Shown piece by piece: positions 1 through 8,915 of a stretch of 64,000 nt of DNA; position 1 is the first letter of the stretch; each line of letters starts with the position of its first letter. Both the position numbers and the translations under genes were made by a program. This stretch comes from JBGLNJ01 sp034434835. Its GTDB lineage: Bacteria; Chloroflexota; Anaerolineae; Fen-1058. The notes below the pieces were generated by a model. It made no database searches. It was not told the DNA's origin and saw only the letters and a program-made list of their open reading frames with translations. The DNA lies in NCBI GenBank assembly GCA_034434835.1, contig DAOTXX010000167.1, positions 1 through 64,000 on the forward strand, in the 5' to 3' direction.

Positions 1-28
1 CGTCTCATAGCCTTCAGAAGGGAAAGTC

Positions 29-112
29 CCTGTCAACGAATGGGACAACGAATAAACGAATGAACGCGTCCGGCGGGCCGATTCGTTTATTCGTTCGATA
101 TTCGTTGACAGG
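29..112. repeat. Nested inverted repeat (aacgaat family)
   Basis: Two perfect 13-bp inverted pairs are nested: 29-41 with 100-112 (cctgtcaacgaat and its complement), and 49-61 with 81-93 (cgaataaacgaat and its complement). The loop is GC-rich. The RNA or single-stranded DNA would form a long hairpin. No gene is associated with it inside the window. Confidence 0.75.
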
Positions 113-482
113 AATTGCAGGCTCCTCTAAAAGCCTTGCAAGTTGGTAAACATATACAGTGGGAGATTTGAACCTTGCGAGGGTTTCTGCCGATTGCGTA
201 GCGAACTGGGACTAAACCCTCGCCGGGTTCTCCCTCGAATTATTGAGATGATACAAATCTATTGCTATTTTGTTGGCGAAAAGTCAATCCTTTTGCTGTG
301 CCGTCGTATAAGCTTTTTCAGGAATTGTCACACGTGATCGGACATGTGAAGAGAAAGGGATCATACTCGATGGCTGTTCGCCAACAGTATGGGTGGGTGA
401 ACAGGAGTGCTCACGTTTCACGTTTCACGCCTTTGAGGTACAATTGCTCTGGACGAGTTGCAACTACCTGTACTATTTATGC
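113..482. other. Non-coding stretch, no recognisable gene
   Basis: Open frames here are short, have no homology that I recognise and no ribosome-binding site. The only structure seen is a short direct repeat of cacgttt at 411-429, a word that recurs in other spacers of the window. Confidence 0.5.
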
Positions 483-642
483 CGACCCTGTAACTACTCA
501 GCCTAGTCTACCGCACATGCTGTCATTGCGAGCCTGCCGAAGGCAGGCGAAGCAATCTCTGTGCTTCGATCGCTGAGATTGCTTCGTCGGCCCGCTTCGC
601 GGGCCTCCTCGCAATGACGGCTGAGTAGTTACCCGACCCTGT
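483..642. mobile_element. MITE-like / REP-type palindromic element
   Basis: A 14-bp perfect terminal inverted repeat (490-503 and 619-632, gtaactactcagcc and its complement) encloses an imperfect palindrome built from the widespread tcattgcgag...gaagcaatctc REP-like sequence and its reversed copy. A 9-bp direct repeat, cgaccctgt, lies on both sides (483-491 and 634-642), as expected for a target-site duplication. No transposase is encoded, so mobility would need a helper. The element lies 15 bp before the alpha-2-macroglobulin start codon, so it probably contains or displaces that gene's promoter. Confidence 0.6.
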
Positions 643-657
643 GATTTGGAGGTTCCA

Positions 658-3600
658 ATGTCTTTTCGAAAAAACACTCGTGCGCTTTTCACCGCGCTGA
701 CTATTCTCACCATCGTGACGCTGGCGTGCAGCATCAGCACACCCAAGCCGCAGCCCCAGGCCACCGCCACGCTTGCGCCGACGCCGCCCCCCAAGCTGCC
801 GCCGCTGCCGCCAGTGCTCGTCAATCGTGTGCCGGATCGCGGCGAAGAGCAGCCGGTCACTTCGCCCATCGTGCTGCGGTTCAGCCAGCCGATGGATCGC
901 GCCTCGGTCGAAAGCGCGTTCAAGATTTTGCCGGCCGTCTCGGGAGAACTGCGTTGGGATGACGACAAGACCGTGCGCTTTGTCCCCTCCGGCGAAGGCT
1001 TTGCGCGCGACGAGAACTATACGATCAACGTGGGCGAAGGCGCCAAAGCGCAAAACGGCCTGGCGCTGCAATTGCCAGTCAACTTTCGTTTCAAGGCCAT
1101 CGGCTTTTTGGAAGTGAGCCAGGTCCTGCCGCAAAAAGACACGGTGGATGTCGCGCCCGATTCGGCCATCACGGTCATGTTCAACCGGCCGGTCGTGCCG
1201 CTCGTGGCCTTGTCCGATCAGAACAAACTGCCCCAGCCGCTGGCGCTCGACCCGCCCGCCAAGGGGCGCGGCGAGTGGCTCAACACCTCGATCTATGTCT
1301 TTCATCCACAAGGCCTCACGCCCGGCGCAACGTACACGGCCAAGATCGAGGCGGGATTGCAGGACGTATCGGGTGCGGTGCTGCAAAAAGACTTTACCTG
1401 GAGCTTTAGTGTCCAGCCGCCGCAGGTCGTCAAGACCTTGCCCACCGACCGGCAAAGCATGGTCGGTCTGACCAGTCCGATCAGCGTGACCTTCAACCAG
1501 CCGATGAACAAGGCTTCGGCGGAAGGATCGTTTGCGCTGCGCGTGGGCGGACCCAACGGCGAGCGGATCAACGGCACGTTCCAGTGGTACACCAACACCA
1601 TGGGCTTTCTTCCCTCACGCCGACTCGATCTGGACAAGACCTATTACGCTTCGGTCGGGGCCGGAGCCCAGGCCGCCGTCGGCCAGGCCGGGACGCGCAA
1701 GGAATACGCCTGGACGTTCCAGACTGTCCCGGCCCCACGGGTTCTTTCGACCCGACCCGCCGATGGCGCCAAAGACGCGGACCCATACGGCTCGTTCGAG
1801 ATCGTCTTTTCCGCGCCGATCGATCCGGCGACCGTGATGCGGAACGTGCGCATCAGCCCGGAGCCGAAAGCGACCGACGTGTACACGTACTGGAATCGCT
1901 CTGACCGGCGCTTTGTGATCTCGTTCGACCGCAAGCCCTCGACAGATTACGCGATCGTGATCGGCGCGGGCATCAGCGACCCTTACGGCAACACGCTGGG
2001 CCGCGAGACGACCGTGCGCTTTGCGACTCGCCCGCTCGAACCCCAGGCGTACCTGAACACGCCGGGCCAGATCGGAACCTACAGCGCGTACACTGATACC
2101 AAACTGTTTGCCGTCTATCGCAACATCGCGACGATGGATTTCGAGCTGGCGCGGATGAGCCTGAACGAATTCTGGCAAGTGACCCGGCCGGAGGGTTGGG
2201 AAGCCTGGCGAGATTTCAGGCCTGCGCCGGGCGCGGTCATCCGCACCTGGTCGGCCCAGGCGGCTGGAGATGTCGTGCTCAACGAGACGGCGTTCTTCAA
2301 AACCTATCTGGCGGAAGACGGCAAAGCGCTTGAGCCTGGCCTGTATTATCTTCAAGTCACCTCGCCCCAGGTGAGCAAACAAGATCAAGGCGGGCCTTCG
2401 CGCCACATTCTGATCGTCGGCACGGCCAACGTCACGTTCAAAATGGCCGAGCGCGAGGCGCTGGTCTGGGTGACGGATATGCAATCGGGCCAACCCGTGC
2501 CGAACGCCGCCGTCACGCTTTACGATCAGAACTTGCAACCGCTCGGCTCGGGCAAGACGGACAAAGATGGCCTCTTTGCAGTCAAATGGAACAACAGCAT
2601 GGAGCTGTGGACGACCGCGTATGCCGTCGTGGGCGAACCGGGCGGCGAGGTGTTCGGGCTGGCGATCAATCAGTGGTCGGATGGCATCGGGCCTTGGGAT
2701 TTTGGGATGGACAGCCGATTCTATTCTGAGCCATACAACGTGTACTTTACGACCGATCGGCCCATCTACCGGCCAGGGCAGACCGTTTTCTTCAAAGCGA
2801 TCTTGCGCCTGGACGACGATGCACGATACTCGCTTTTCAAAGCGCAAAACAAGCTGCCCGTTCTGGTCACCGATCCGCAAGGCAAAGAGATTTACTCGGA
2901 TACGTTGACCCTCAACGCCGACATGGCGACTGTGCATGGGCAATTCGAGTTGGACGATCAGGCCGCGCTGGGCTATTACCGCCTCTACACCAAATTGCCC
3001 GATCCGACTGGCGCGCGGCGTGGGGTTCAAGAGCGCGAATACGGCATCGGCTTTCTCGTCGCAGCCTACGTGCGTCCCGAGTTCCAGGTCAGCGTGACGA
3101 CGGACAAGCCCGAGTACTCGCAAGGCGAATCAATCAAAGTGGACGTGGGATCGTCCTACTACTTTGGCGGGCCGGTCGCGGATGCCCAAGTAGACTGGAA
3201 CGTTGTTTCCAGCCCATACTACTTTGACTACAAGGGCCAGGGCTATTACGACTGGACGGACGCCGACACCTTTTACTCGCGCGGACGATTTGGAGGCGGT
3301 CCGATCGCTTCGGGTTCGGGCAAGACGGATTCGACCGGCCATTTCCTCACGCAGGTCAAGGCCGATCTGGGCAAGAACGATTACAGCCAACGCTTTGCCA
3401 TCGAAGCGACCGTGACCGACGTCAACGACCGCGTCGTCAGCAACCGCACCGAAGCGATCGTGCATCAAGGCGCGTTCTACATCGGCCTGCAGCCGGAGCG
3501 GTACGTCGGCAAGGTCGGCGACAAATCCAGCGTCAACATCAAGACGGTGGATTGGCAAAGCAACGACGCAGGCAACGTCAATCTCACCGTCACGTTCTAC

Positions 3601-6600
3601 AAGCGCGATTGGTACAGCGTCCAAGAGCAGACGCGCAGCGGGCCGGTGTGGACGGTGACGTTCAGCGATACCGCCGTCGCCACGCAGACGGTGACGACGG
3701 ATGCCAGTGGACTTGCCTTGGCTTCCTTCGTGCCCGAAAAAGGCGGCACGTATCGCATCGTGGCCGTCGGTCAGGACCGCCAGGGCAACAAGGTCCGCAG
3801 CGGGACATATCTGTGGGTCACGAGTTCCGAGTACGTCTCGTGGCGGCAAGAGAACAATGATCGCATCCAGCTCGTGGCCGACAAACGCAGCTATGCGCCG
3901 GGCGAGACGGCCAGCATCCTGATCCCCTCGCCGTTCCAGGGCAGCGTGACGGCGCTCGTCACGGTCGAGCGTGGACGCATCCTTTCCAGGCAGGTCATCA
4001 CGCTCAAATCCAACTCTGAGCTGCTCAAGCTGCCCATCACGGCGGACATGGCGCCAAACGCTTTCGTCTCTGTCGTGCTGGTCAAGGGTGTGGACAAAAC
4101 GTCGCCGGTCGCGGCGTTCAAAGTGGGCTATGCCGCGTTCAGCGTTTCGACCGTCCAACAGGAACTCAAGGTGAGCATCAGCACCGACCGCGATCCCAAG
4201 ACGCAGCACTATTCGCCGCGCGACACGGTGACGTACACGATCCAGGCGACCGACTATAGCGGCAAGCCAGTGCAGGCCGAGCTTTCGCTGGCGGTCGTTG
4301 ACCTGGCAGTGCTTTCGCTGGCCGATCCGAACGCGCCGCCCATCGTCGAGGGCTTTTACGGCCAGCGCGGCCTGGGTGTGCGGACAGCTTCGACGCTCGT
4401 GCTGTCTGTGGATCGGCTCAACGTCAAATTGCAGACGGAGGTCAAAGGCGGCGGCGGCGGGGTGGGCGCCGAAGCGGGCGAGTTTGCGCCGCGTCAGCAG
4501 TTCTTTGACACCGCGTACTGGAGCGCGACGACTCGCACCGACGCCAACGGCAAGGCGCAAGTTCAAGTCGTGCTGCCGGATAACCTGACGACGTGGCGCA
4601 TGACGGCCAAAGCCGTCACCGCGGACACGCTCGTCGGTGAAAGCACGCACGACATCATCAGCACCAAAGACTTGCTGATCCGCCCGGTCACGCCGCGCTT
4701 TTTCGTCGTCGGCGACCAGTCCACGGTGGCGGCGGTCGTCCACAACAACACGCCCAAGGCGCTCAACGTGGACGTGCGGCTCGAAGGACAGGGCGTCAAC
4801 ATCACCAGCCCGGCTTCGCAAAAGCTGACCGTGCCGGCGAACGACAAAGTGCGCGTCGAGTGGCAGGTCGAAGCGCAAGACAAGGCTGCCGCCAATCTCG
4901 TGTTCTCGGTGAGCGGCGGGGGACTGTCGGATGCAAGCAAGCCGCCCGTCGGCCTGCCGCCCGATCAGCGCATCCCGATCTATCGCTACTCAACGCCCGA
5001 AACCGTCGCCACGGCTGGCACGCTCGACCAAGAGGATGAACGGCTCGAAGCTGTCGTGCTGCCTTCCCGGCTCGATACGACTCAGGGCGATCTGACCGTG
5101 CGGATCGATCCGTCGCTGGCCGCCGGTATGACAGACGGCCTCGATTGGCTGGAGGACTCGCCGTATGACAGCACCGAGCAGACGGTGAGCCGCTTTTTGC
5201 CGAACGTGCTGACCTTCCGCGCGCTCAAGAAGCTGAACCTGACCAGCCCTGAACTCGAAAACCATCTCAAGACGCAGGTGAGCGTTGCGCTTCAACGACT
5301 GTATGGCCAGCAACATGCGGATGGCGGCTGGGGCTGGTGGGTGAACGACAAGACCAGTCCGACCGTGACGGCCTGGGCCGCGCTGGGGATGATCAAGGCG
5401 AAGGAAGCTGGCTTTGCGGTGGACGCCGGTTCGCTCAAGCGCGCGCTGGATTACCTCGACAAGCAACTGGTTTCGCCCACGACGCTCAAAGATTCAAGCC
5501 AAGCGAACATGCAGGCATTCATCTTGTACGTCTCTGCTGAAGGCGGCCGCAACAACCTGAGCCGCGCCGTCGCGCTCTATGATGGCAAGCGCGACCTGCT
5601 TGATAACTATGGCAAAGCTTACCTCGCACTGGCTCTGGGCATCTGGCAAAAAGGCGACCGTGCGCGGGTTGACACGCTGCTGTCCGATCTGAACAACACG
5701 GCGATCACATCTGCCACTGGCGTCCACTGGGAAGAAAAAACAAATGACTGGTGGAACTGGAACACCAACACGCGCTCGACGGCGATCGTCCTCGACCTGC
5801 TGGCGCGCTTTCCCCCTTCCCCCGCAAGCGGGGAAGGGGCCGGGGGTGGGGGCCTTGCGCCCAACGTCGTGCGCTGGCTGATGGTCGCGCGCACCGCCGG
5901 TCACTGGGAAACGACGCAAGAGACCGCCTGGGCGCTCATCGCGCTCACCGATTGGATGGAGGCAACCGGCGAGCTGGAAGCCAATTACACGTGGAAGGTG
6001 GAACTCAACCTGGCGACGTTGGGCGAAGGTACAGCGAACCGAGACACGATCAAGCAATCTACGACGCTGCGTAAAGAGGTGGCCGCGCTCCTGCGCGATC
6101 AGGGCAACGCGCTGTTGATCTCGCGCAGCGCTGGCACCGGGCGGCTGTACTACTCGGCGTACTTGAAGACCTACATCCCGGTCGAAGAGGTGCGGTCGCT
6201 TTCGCGCGGGTTGGTCGTCGCGCGGCAATACTTTCGCGCCGACGACCCGTGCTTCAAGGACCCCACGGTCGCGTGCAAGCCGGTCACGTCGGCCAAAGTG
6301 GGGGACGTGCTGCAAGTGCGCCTGTCCATCGTCGCGCCGAGCGACCTGTACTATGTCGTCGTCGAAGACCCGTTGCCTGCCGGGACAGAAGCCATAGACA
6401 CGAGCCTCAAGACGACGACCCAAGTCGGCCAGGCGCCCAAGCTCAGCCGCGTCAACCCGAACGACCCGTTCGGCGGCTATGGCGGCTGGGGCTGGTGGTG
6501 GTTCAGCCACACCGAGATGCGCGACGAGAAGGTGGTGCTGTTCGCCACGCGCCTGCCCAAAGGCTCGTACGAGTACACGTACATGATCCGCGCCGGGTTG

Positions 6601-6699
6601 GCGGGCACGTTCAAGGTGATGCCGTCCGTCGGCAGCGAGATGTATTTCCCCGAAGTGTTCGGGCGGAGTGACGGGATGGTGTTCCAGATCAACAAATGA
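658..6699 (+). CDS. Alpha-2-macroglobulin family lipoprotein, thioester-less
   Basis: This 2013-residue envelope protein belongs to the bacterial alpha-2-macroglobulin family of broad-range protease traps. A lipoprotein signal ends at Cys24 (VTLACS), so the protein should be membrane-anchored outside the cytoplasm. Residues about 50-460 hold Ig-like Big_5 repeats. A macroglobulin domain starts near 700 with the typical TDRPIYRPGQTV motif, and another near 815 (TDKPEYSQGES). The A2M domain lies near 1280-1340, then an alpha-helical thioester-type domain (DGGWGWWVNDKTSPTVTAW) and a C-terminal macroglobulin/receptor-like domain. The thioester motif CxEQ reads STEQ at 1505-1508, so no thioester can form, as in E. 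coli YfaS-type members. The ATG at 658 follows a good Shine-Dalgarno site (ggagg). No penicillin-binding protein 1C partner is adjacent. A GC-rich repeat interrupts the frame near residue 1720. Confidence 0.92.
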   Translation: MSFRKNTRALFTALTILTIVTLACSISTPKPQPQATATLAPTPPPKLPPLPPVLVNRVPDRGEEQPVTSPIVLRFSQPMDRASVESAFKILPAVSGELRWDDDKTVRFVPSGEGFARDENYTINVGEGAKAQNGLALQLPVNFRFKAIGFLEVSQVLPQKDTVDVAPDSAITVMFNRPVVPLVALSDQNKLPQPLALDPPAKGRGEWLNTSIYVFHPQGLTPGATYTAKIEAGLQDVSGAVLQKDFTWSFSVQPPQVVKTLPTDRQSMVGLTSPISVTFNQPMNKASAEGSFALRVGGPNGERINGTFQWYTNTMGFLPSRRLDLDKTYYASVGAGAQAAVGQAGTRKEYAWTFQTVPAPRVLSTRPADGAKDADPYGSFEIVFSAPIDPATVMRNVRISPEPKATDVYTYWNRSDRRFVISFDRKPSTDYAIVIGAGISDPYGNTLGRETTVRFATRPLEPQAYLNTPGQIGTYSAYTDTKLFAVYRNIATMDFELARMSLNEFWQVTRPEGWEAWRDFRPAPGAVIRTWSAQAAGDVVLNETAFFKTYLAEDGKALEPGLYYLQVTSPQVSKQDQGGPSRHILIVGTANVTFKMAEREALVWVTDMQSGQPVPNAAVTLYDQNLQPLGSGKTDKDGLFAVKWNNSMELWTTAYAVVGEPGGEVFGLAINQWSDGIGPWDFGMDSRFYSEPYNVYFTTDRPIYRPGQTVFFKAILRLDDDARYSLFKAQNKLPVLVTDPQGKEIYSDTLTLNADMATVHGQFELDDQAALGYYRLYTKLPDPTGARRGVQEREYGIGFLVAAYVRPEFQVSVTTDKPEYSQGESIKVDVGSSYYFGGPVADAQVDWNVVSSPYYFDYKGQGYYDWTDADTFYSRGRFGGGPIASGSGKTDSTGHFLTQVKADLGKNDYSQRFAIEATVTDVNDRVVSNRTEAIVHQGAFYIGLQPERYVGKVGDKSSVNIKTVDWQSNDAGNVNLTVTFYKRDWYSVQEQTRSGPVWTVTFSDTAVATQTVTTDASGLALASFVPEKGGTYRIVAVGQDRQGNKVRSGTYLWVTSSEYVSWRQENNDRIQLVADKRSYAPGETASILIPSPFQGSVTALVTVERGRILSRQVITLKSNSELLKLPITADMAPNAFVSVVLVKGVDKTSPVAAFKVGYAAFSVSTVQQELKVSISTDRDPKTQHYSPRDTVTYTIQATDYSGKPVQAELSLAVVDLAVLSLADPNAPPIVEGFYGQRGLGVRTASTLVLSVDRLNVKLQTEVKGGGGGVGAEAGEFAPRQQFFDTAYWSATTRTDANGKAQVQVVLPDNLTTWRMTAKAVTADTLVGESTHDIISTKDLLIRPVTPRFFVVGDQSTVAAVVHNNTPKALNVDVRLEGQGVNITSPASQKLTVPANDKVRVEWQVEAQDKAAANLVFSVSGGGLSDASKPPVGLPPDQRIPIYRYSTPETVATAGTLDQEDERLEAVVLPSRLDTTQGDLTVRIDPSLAAGMTDGLDWLEDSPYDSTEQTVSRFLPNVLTFRALKKLNLTSPELENHLKTQVSVALQRLYGQQHADGGWGWWVNDKTSPTVTAWAALGMIKAKEAGFAVDAGSLKRALDYLDKQLVSPTTLKDSSQANMQAFILYVSAEGGRNNLSRAVALYDGKRDLLDNYGKAYLALALGIWQKGDRARVDTLLSDLNNTAITSATGVHWEEKTNDWWNWNTNTRSTAIVLDLLARFPPSPASGEGAGGGGLAPNVVRWLMVARTAGHWETTQETAWALIALTDWMEATGELEANYTWKVELNLATLGEGTANRDTIKQSTTLRKEVAALLRDQGNALLISRSAGTGRLYYSAYLKTYIPVEEVRSLSRGLVVARQYFRADDPCFKDPTVACKPVTSAKVGDVLQVRLSIVAPSDLYYVVVEDPLPAGTEAIDTSLKTTTQVGQAPKLSRVNPNDPFGGYGGWGWWWFSHTEMRDEKVVLFATRLPKGSYEYTYMIRAGLAGTFKVMPSVGSEMYFPEVFGRSDGMVFQINK
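5811..5854 (+). repeat. In-frame GC-rich palindromic repeat in the A2M gene
   Basis: A C-run/G-run palindrome (ccccgcaagcgggg core) is translated as a low-complexity PPSPASGEGAGGGG segment in the helical domain. Similar elements sit in frame at 10801-10850 (queG) and 61126-61165 (a glycosyltransferase). Confidence 0.65.
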
Positions 6700-6784
6700 C
6701 GAAGGATAGCAAGCCCCCCTGCGCTGCACCTGCCCCCGTCAGAGGGGCGGCGGCTACTCGGAAGCGGGATGCCGAGACTTGCTC

Positions 6785-6813
6785 TTGACGGCTATGTTGG
6801 AACAGCGTAGAAT
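6785..6813 (+). promoter_or_regulatory. Sigma-70-type promoter for the DUF433/DUF5615 pair
   Basis: TTGACG (6785-6790) and TAGAAT (6808-6813) are separated by exactly 17 bp. Transcription would start near 6820, giving a short leader with a GGAGGT site before the ATG at 6837. Confidence 0.65.
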
Positions 6814-6836
6814 GATGGCGTGTGGAGGTGAATACG

Positions 6837-7193
6837 ATGACTCTGATGATTGAAGCCGAACAAGTCCCACTGAAAGCCACGGTGGATGGTGTCTGGCGAG
6901 TGGGTGGGACCCGTGTGACGCTCGATACCGTTGTGGCGGCTTTCAACGATGGTGCAACGGCTGAAGAGATCGTGCATCAGTATCCAGTCTTGCGCCTGGC
7001 CGATGTGTACGCTGTGATTGGCTACTATCTGCAACATCGTTCGGAGATCGAAGCTTACCTGCGCGAGCGGCAGCAACAAGCCGAGGCGGTTCGCCGAGAG
7101 AACGAGGCTCGGTTCGATTCACGAGGTATCCGCGAGCGTTTACTGGCTCGCCGCGCCGAACAAGTGACGGGCCATGCTCCGACTACTCGCTGA
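6837..7193 (+). CDS. DUF433 antitoxin-like protein
   Basis: This is a 118-residue protein of the DUF433 family, a winged-helix/VapB-like fold thought to act as antitoxin to PIN-like DUF5615 toxins. The conserved core is the segment VGGTRVTLDTVVAAF followed by DGATAEEIVHQYP and YAVIGYYLQH. The charged C-terminal tail (about 75-118) probably contacts the toxin. The start at 6837 is set by GGAGGT about 8 bases upstream. The reading frame overlaps the next gene by 20 bp, so the two are translationally coupled. The TA role is inferred from family and context. Confidence 0.85.
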   Translation: MTLMIEAEQVPLKATVDGVWRVGGTRVTLDTVVAAFNDGATAEEIVHQYPVLRLADVYAVIGYYLQHRSEIEAYLRERQQQAEAVRRENEARFDSRGIRERLLARRAEQVTGHAPTTR

Positions 7194-7527
7194 CGAAAAC
7201 TTGAACAATGACATCATCCGCGGCCTGCTGCGCCGGAATCCTGAACTGGACATCGTTCGTGTTCAAGATGTAGCAGGTCTTGCCGGGGCAGATGACCCGG
7301 TGTTGCTCGAGTGGGCTGCGCAGTCAGGTCGAATACTCCTCACGCATGATGTCGCCACCATAACGAAATATGCTTACGAACGCATCCGGGCAGGTCAACG
7401 GGTGCCAGGGATATTTGAAATCAGCCGTAACGTTTCTGTCGGACAGGCTATTGAGGACATTTTGTTGTTGGTGGAATATAGCTTTGAGGACGAGTGGGAA
7501 AACCGGATCCACTATCTGTCAAAATGA
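7174..7527 (+). CDS. DUF5615 PIN-like toxin candidate
   Basis: This 117-residue protein is of the DUF5615 / Mut7-C-like PIN fold, predicted to be a metal-dependent RNase. The acidic motif LLADENL at the N-terminus, a central VQDVAGLAGADD, and the LLTHD motif fit the acidic active site of PIN-type nucleases. It overlaps its DUF433 partner by 20 bp and is followed by a strong terminator, so the pair is a self-contained two-gene unit. Toxicity itself is not shown by sequence. Confidence 0.85.
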   Translation: MLRLLADENLNNDIIRGLLRRNPELDIVRVQDVAGLAGADDPVLLEWAAQSGRILLTHDVATITKYAYERIRAGQRVPGIFEISRNVSVGQAIEDILLLVEYSFEDEWENRIHYLSK

Positions 7528-7542
7528 GGTTTGCTGAATCGC

Positions 7543-7580
7543 CAAGCCCCCGGCGTCAAGCTGGGGGCTTTGACTTTTTG
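7543..7580 (+). terminator. Rho-independent terminator
   Basis: The stem aagcccccgg / ctgggggctt with a short loop is followed by gacttttt. It ends the DUF433/DUF5615 unit. Confidence 0.75.
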
Positions 7581-7711
7581 TCGGGCGGGGCGTACAATTT
7601 GGGCAGTCCAAGGTTTCTGTTTCTTCGCAAGACAACCAGGCGGAACATGCGTGTCACTCGGAAAGAGCGGCCCAATCCATCTTGTCTCGCCAAAGCAGAA
7701 ACAAGGAATCA

Positions 7712-7948
7712 ATGCCAACCATCCGAAACATTGGCCCTTACAGATTCTTTTTCTATTCAGGCGATTGTGGCGAGCCACCGCACATCCACATCGAGCGCGA
7801 AAAGAACAAAGCCAAATTCTGGCTCGACCCTGTCAGGCTTGAATTCAGCAGAGGTTTCGGTCAGACTGAAATCAACAGGATAAGGAGACTGGTCGAGGCA
7901 AACAAGGATGTCTTCCTGAGGAGGTGGAATGAATTCTTTGGTGACTGA
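7712..7948 (+). CDS. DUF4160 family protein
   Basis: This 78-residue protein has the DUF4160 signature: an N-terminal MPTIRNIGPYRFFFYS segment, the conserved EPPHIHIER motif and a C-terminal helix ending in WNEFFGD. DUF4160 genes are almost always paired with DUF2442 genes, as here, and are suspected toxin-antitoxin modules of unproved biochemistry. The start at ATG 7712 begins the conserved domain; longer upstream starts would add unrelated residues. It overlaps the next gene by 20 bp. Confidence 0.85.
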   Translation: MPTIRNIGPYRFFFYSGDCGEPPHIHIEREKNKAKFWLDPVRLEFSRGFGQTEINRIRRLVEANKDVFLRRWNEFFGD

Positions 7949-8318
7949 AATACGAGCAGTCAGTGCGCAACGTGTCACTGTGACCGAAGACGCACTTTGC
8001 GTTGATCTTACGGATGGACGCACAGTTTCTGTGCCTCTGGCGTGGTATCCTCGACTTTTACACGGCACACCCAAGGAACGCAACAGATGGCGTCTGATTG
8101 GTGAAGGGGAAGGTATCCACTGGCCTGACCTCGACGAAGATATAAGTATTGAAAGTCTAGTGCTGGGAAGACCTTCTGGTGAAAGCCAGCGTTCGCTAAA
8201 GAAATGGCTGGAGCAGCGTGCGACTCGACGCCGAAAGGACTTGAAAGAACACGCGCGCCCGCAAACACACGCCCCCCGGCAACGGCATGCGCGCGGTTCA
8301 TTGGCAAAGGCAAAGTAG
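7929..8318 (+). CDS. DUF2442 family protein
   Basis: This 129-residue protein carries a DUF2442 domain at about residues 8-80, with the motifs LTDGRTVSVPLAWYPRL and GIHWPDLDEDISIESLVLG. The basic tail (about 85-129, rich in Arg, Lys and His) is longer than usual and may bind nucleic acid. An aggagg site lies 8 bases before the start. The gene is coupled by overlap to the DUF4160 gene, the usual partner. Confidence 0.85.
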   Translation: MNSLVTEIRAVSAQRVTVTEDALCVDLTDGRTVSVPLAWYPRLLHGTPKERNRWRLIGEGEGIHWPDLDEDISIESLVLGRPSGESQRSLKKWLEQRATRRRKDLKEHARPQTHAPRQRHARGSLAKAK

Positions 8319-8327
8319 TTTCAGATC

Positions 8328-8801
8328 ATGGCGATTCGCGTTCCCTCGGTGTCTCGAAAAACCATCGCCCAGACGCTGGGTGGGCTTTCCCCCATGTTGC
8401 TCATCTCGCTGACGAGCAGCCTGGCGCAAGCGCTGAGCAGCAGCGTGTCGAGTTCGCGCGCGCTCGCTGCTGCACTGCAAGCGGCGGGCCTCCAACGTCT
8501 GCGCGGTCTGGGGGCGGCGGCCCCGCGGGTCCGCGCCGCGCTCGACAAGCTCACCTCGCGCCTGCCCCACGTGCGTTTAAACCTTGAAGAGATCGCCGTT
8601 CTCTGCGCTGTCCTCGAATACTACATTGGCCTCATCCTGGAACTGCTGAACGAAAAAGATCGTCAGCGTCGCCCTCGCCGACTGGCTCATTCCTCTGTCC
8701 GGCGAGGCCAAAACTCGCCTCATGATTTGTTCATCCTCCTGCGCCGCACTCACCGCACCCGCATCGGAGTTCTCCTCCCACCCATCCCATCGGCGCGCTG
8801 A
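8328..8801 (+). CDS. Hypothetical protein, possibly spurious or frameshifted
   Basis: I do not recognise this 157-residue frame. Residues 1-75 are rich in Ala, Ser and Leu, and about 85-105 form a hydrophobic helix (LEEIAVLCAVLEYYIGLILE). From about residue 110 the composition changes abruptly to Arg/Pro/His-rich, which suggests a frameshift or read-through into non-coding sequence. No ribosome-binding site precedes the ATG. The opposite strand also stays open in part of this stretch, so the coding assignment is uncertain. Confidence 0.35.
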   Translation: MAIRVPSVSRKTIAQTLGGLSPMLLISLTSSLAQALSSSVSSSRALAAALQAAGLQRLRGLGAAAPRVRAALDKLTSRLPHVRLNLEEIAVLCAVLEYYIGLILELLNEKDRQRRPRRLAHSSVRRGQNSPHDLFILLRRTHRTRIGVLLPPIPSAR

Positions 8802-8915
8802 TCGCGCCATACAATCCCATATCTGCTGCCGACGTGCTTTTGTATCACACGTATTGCGTATTCCGTACTTTCACGCAACACGGACTACGCAACATGCCAT
8901 ACAAGGAGAACTCTG

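Noticed and set aside
1615..4878. Long open frames on the minus strand opposite the alpha-2-macroglobulin gene (502 and 582 codons)
   Set aside because: They are rich in Arg, His, Asp and Val without any domain, and mirror the codon pattern of the real gene; high GC keeps antisense frames open.
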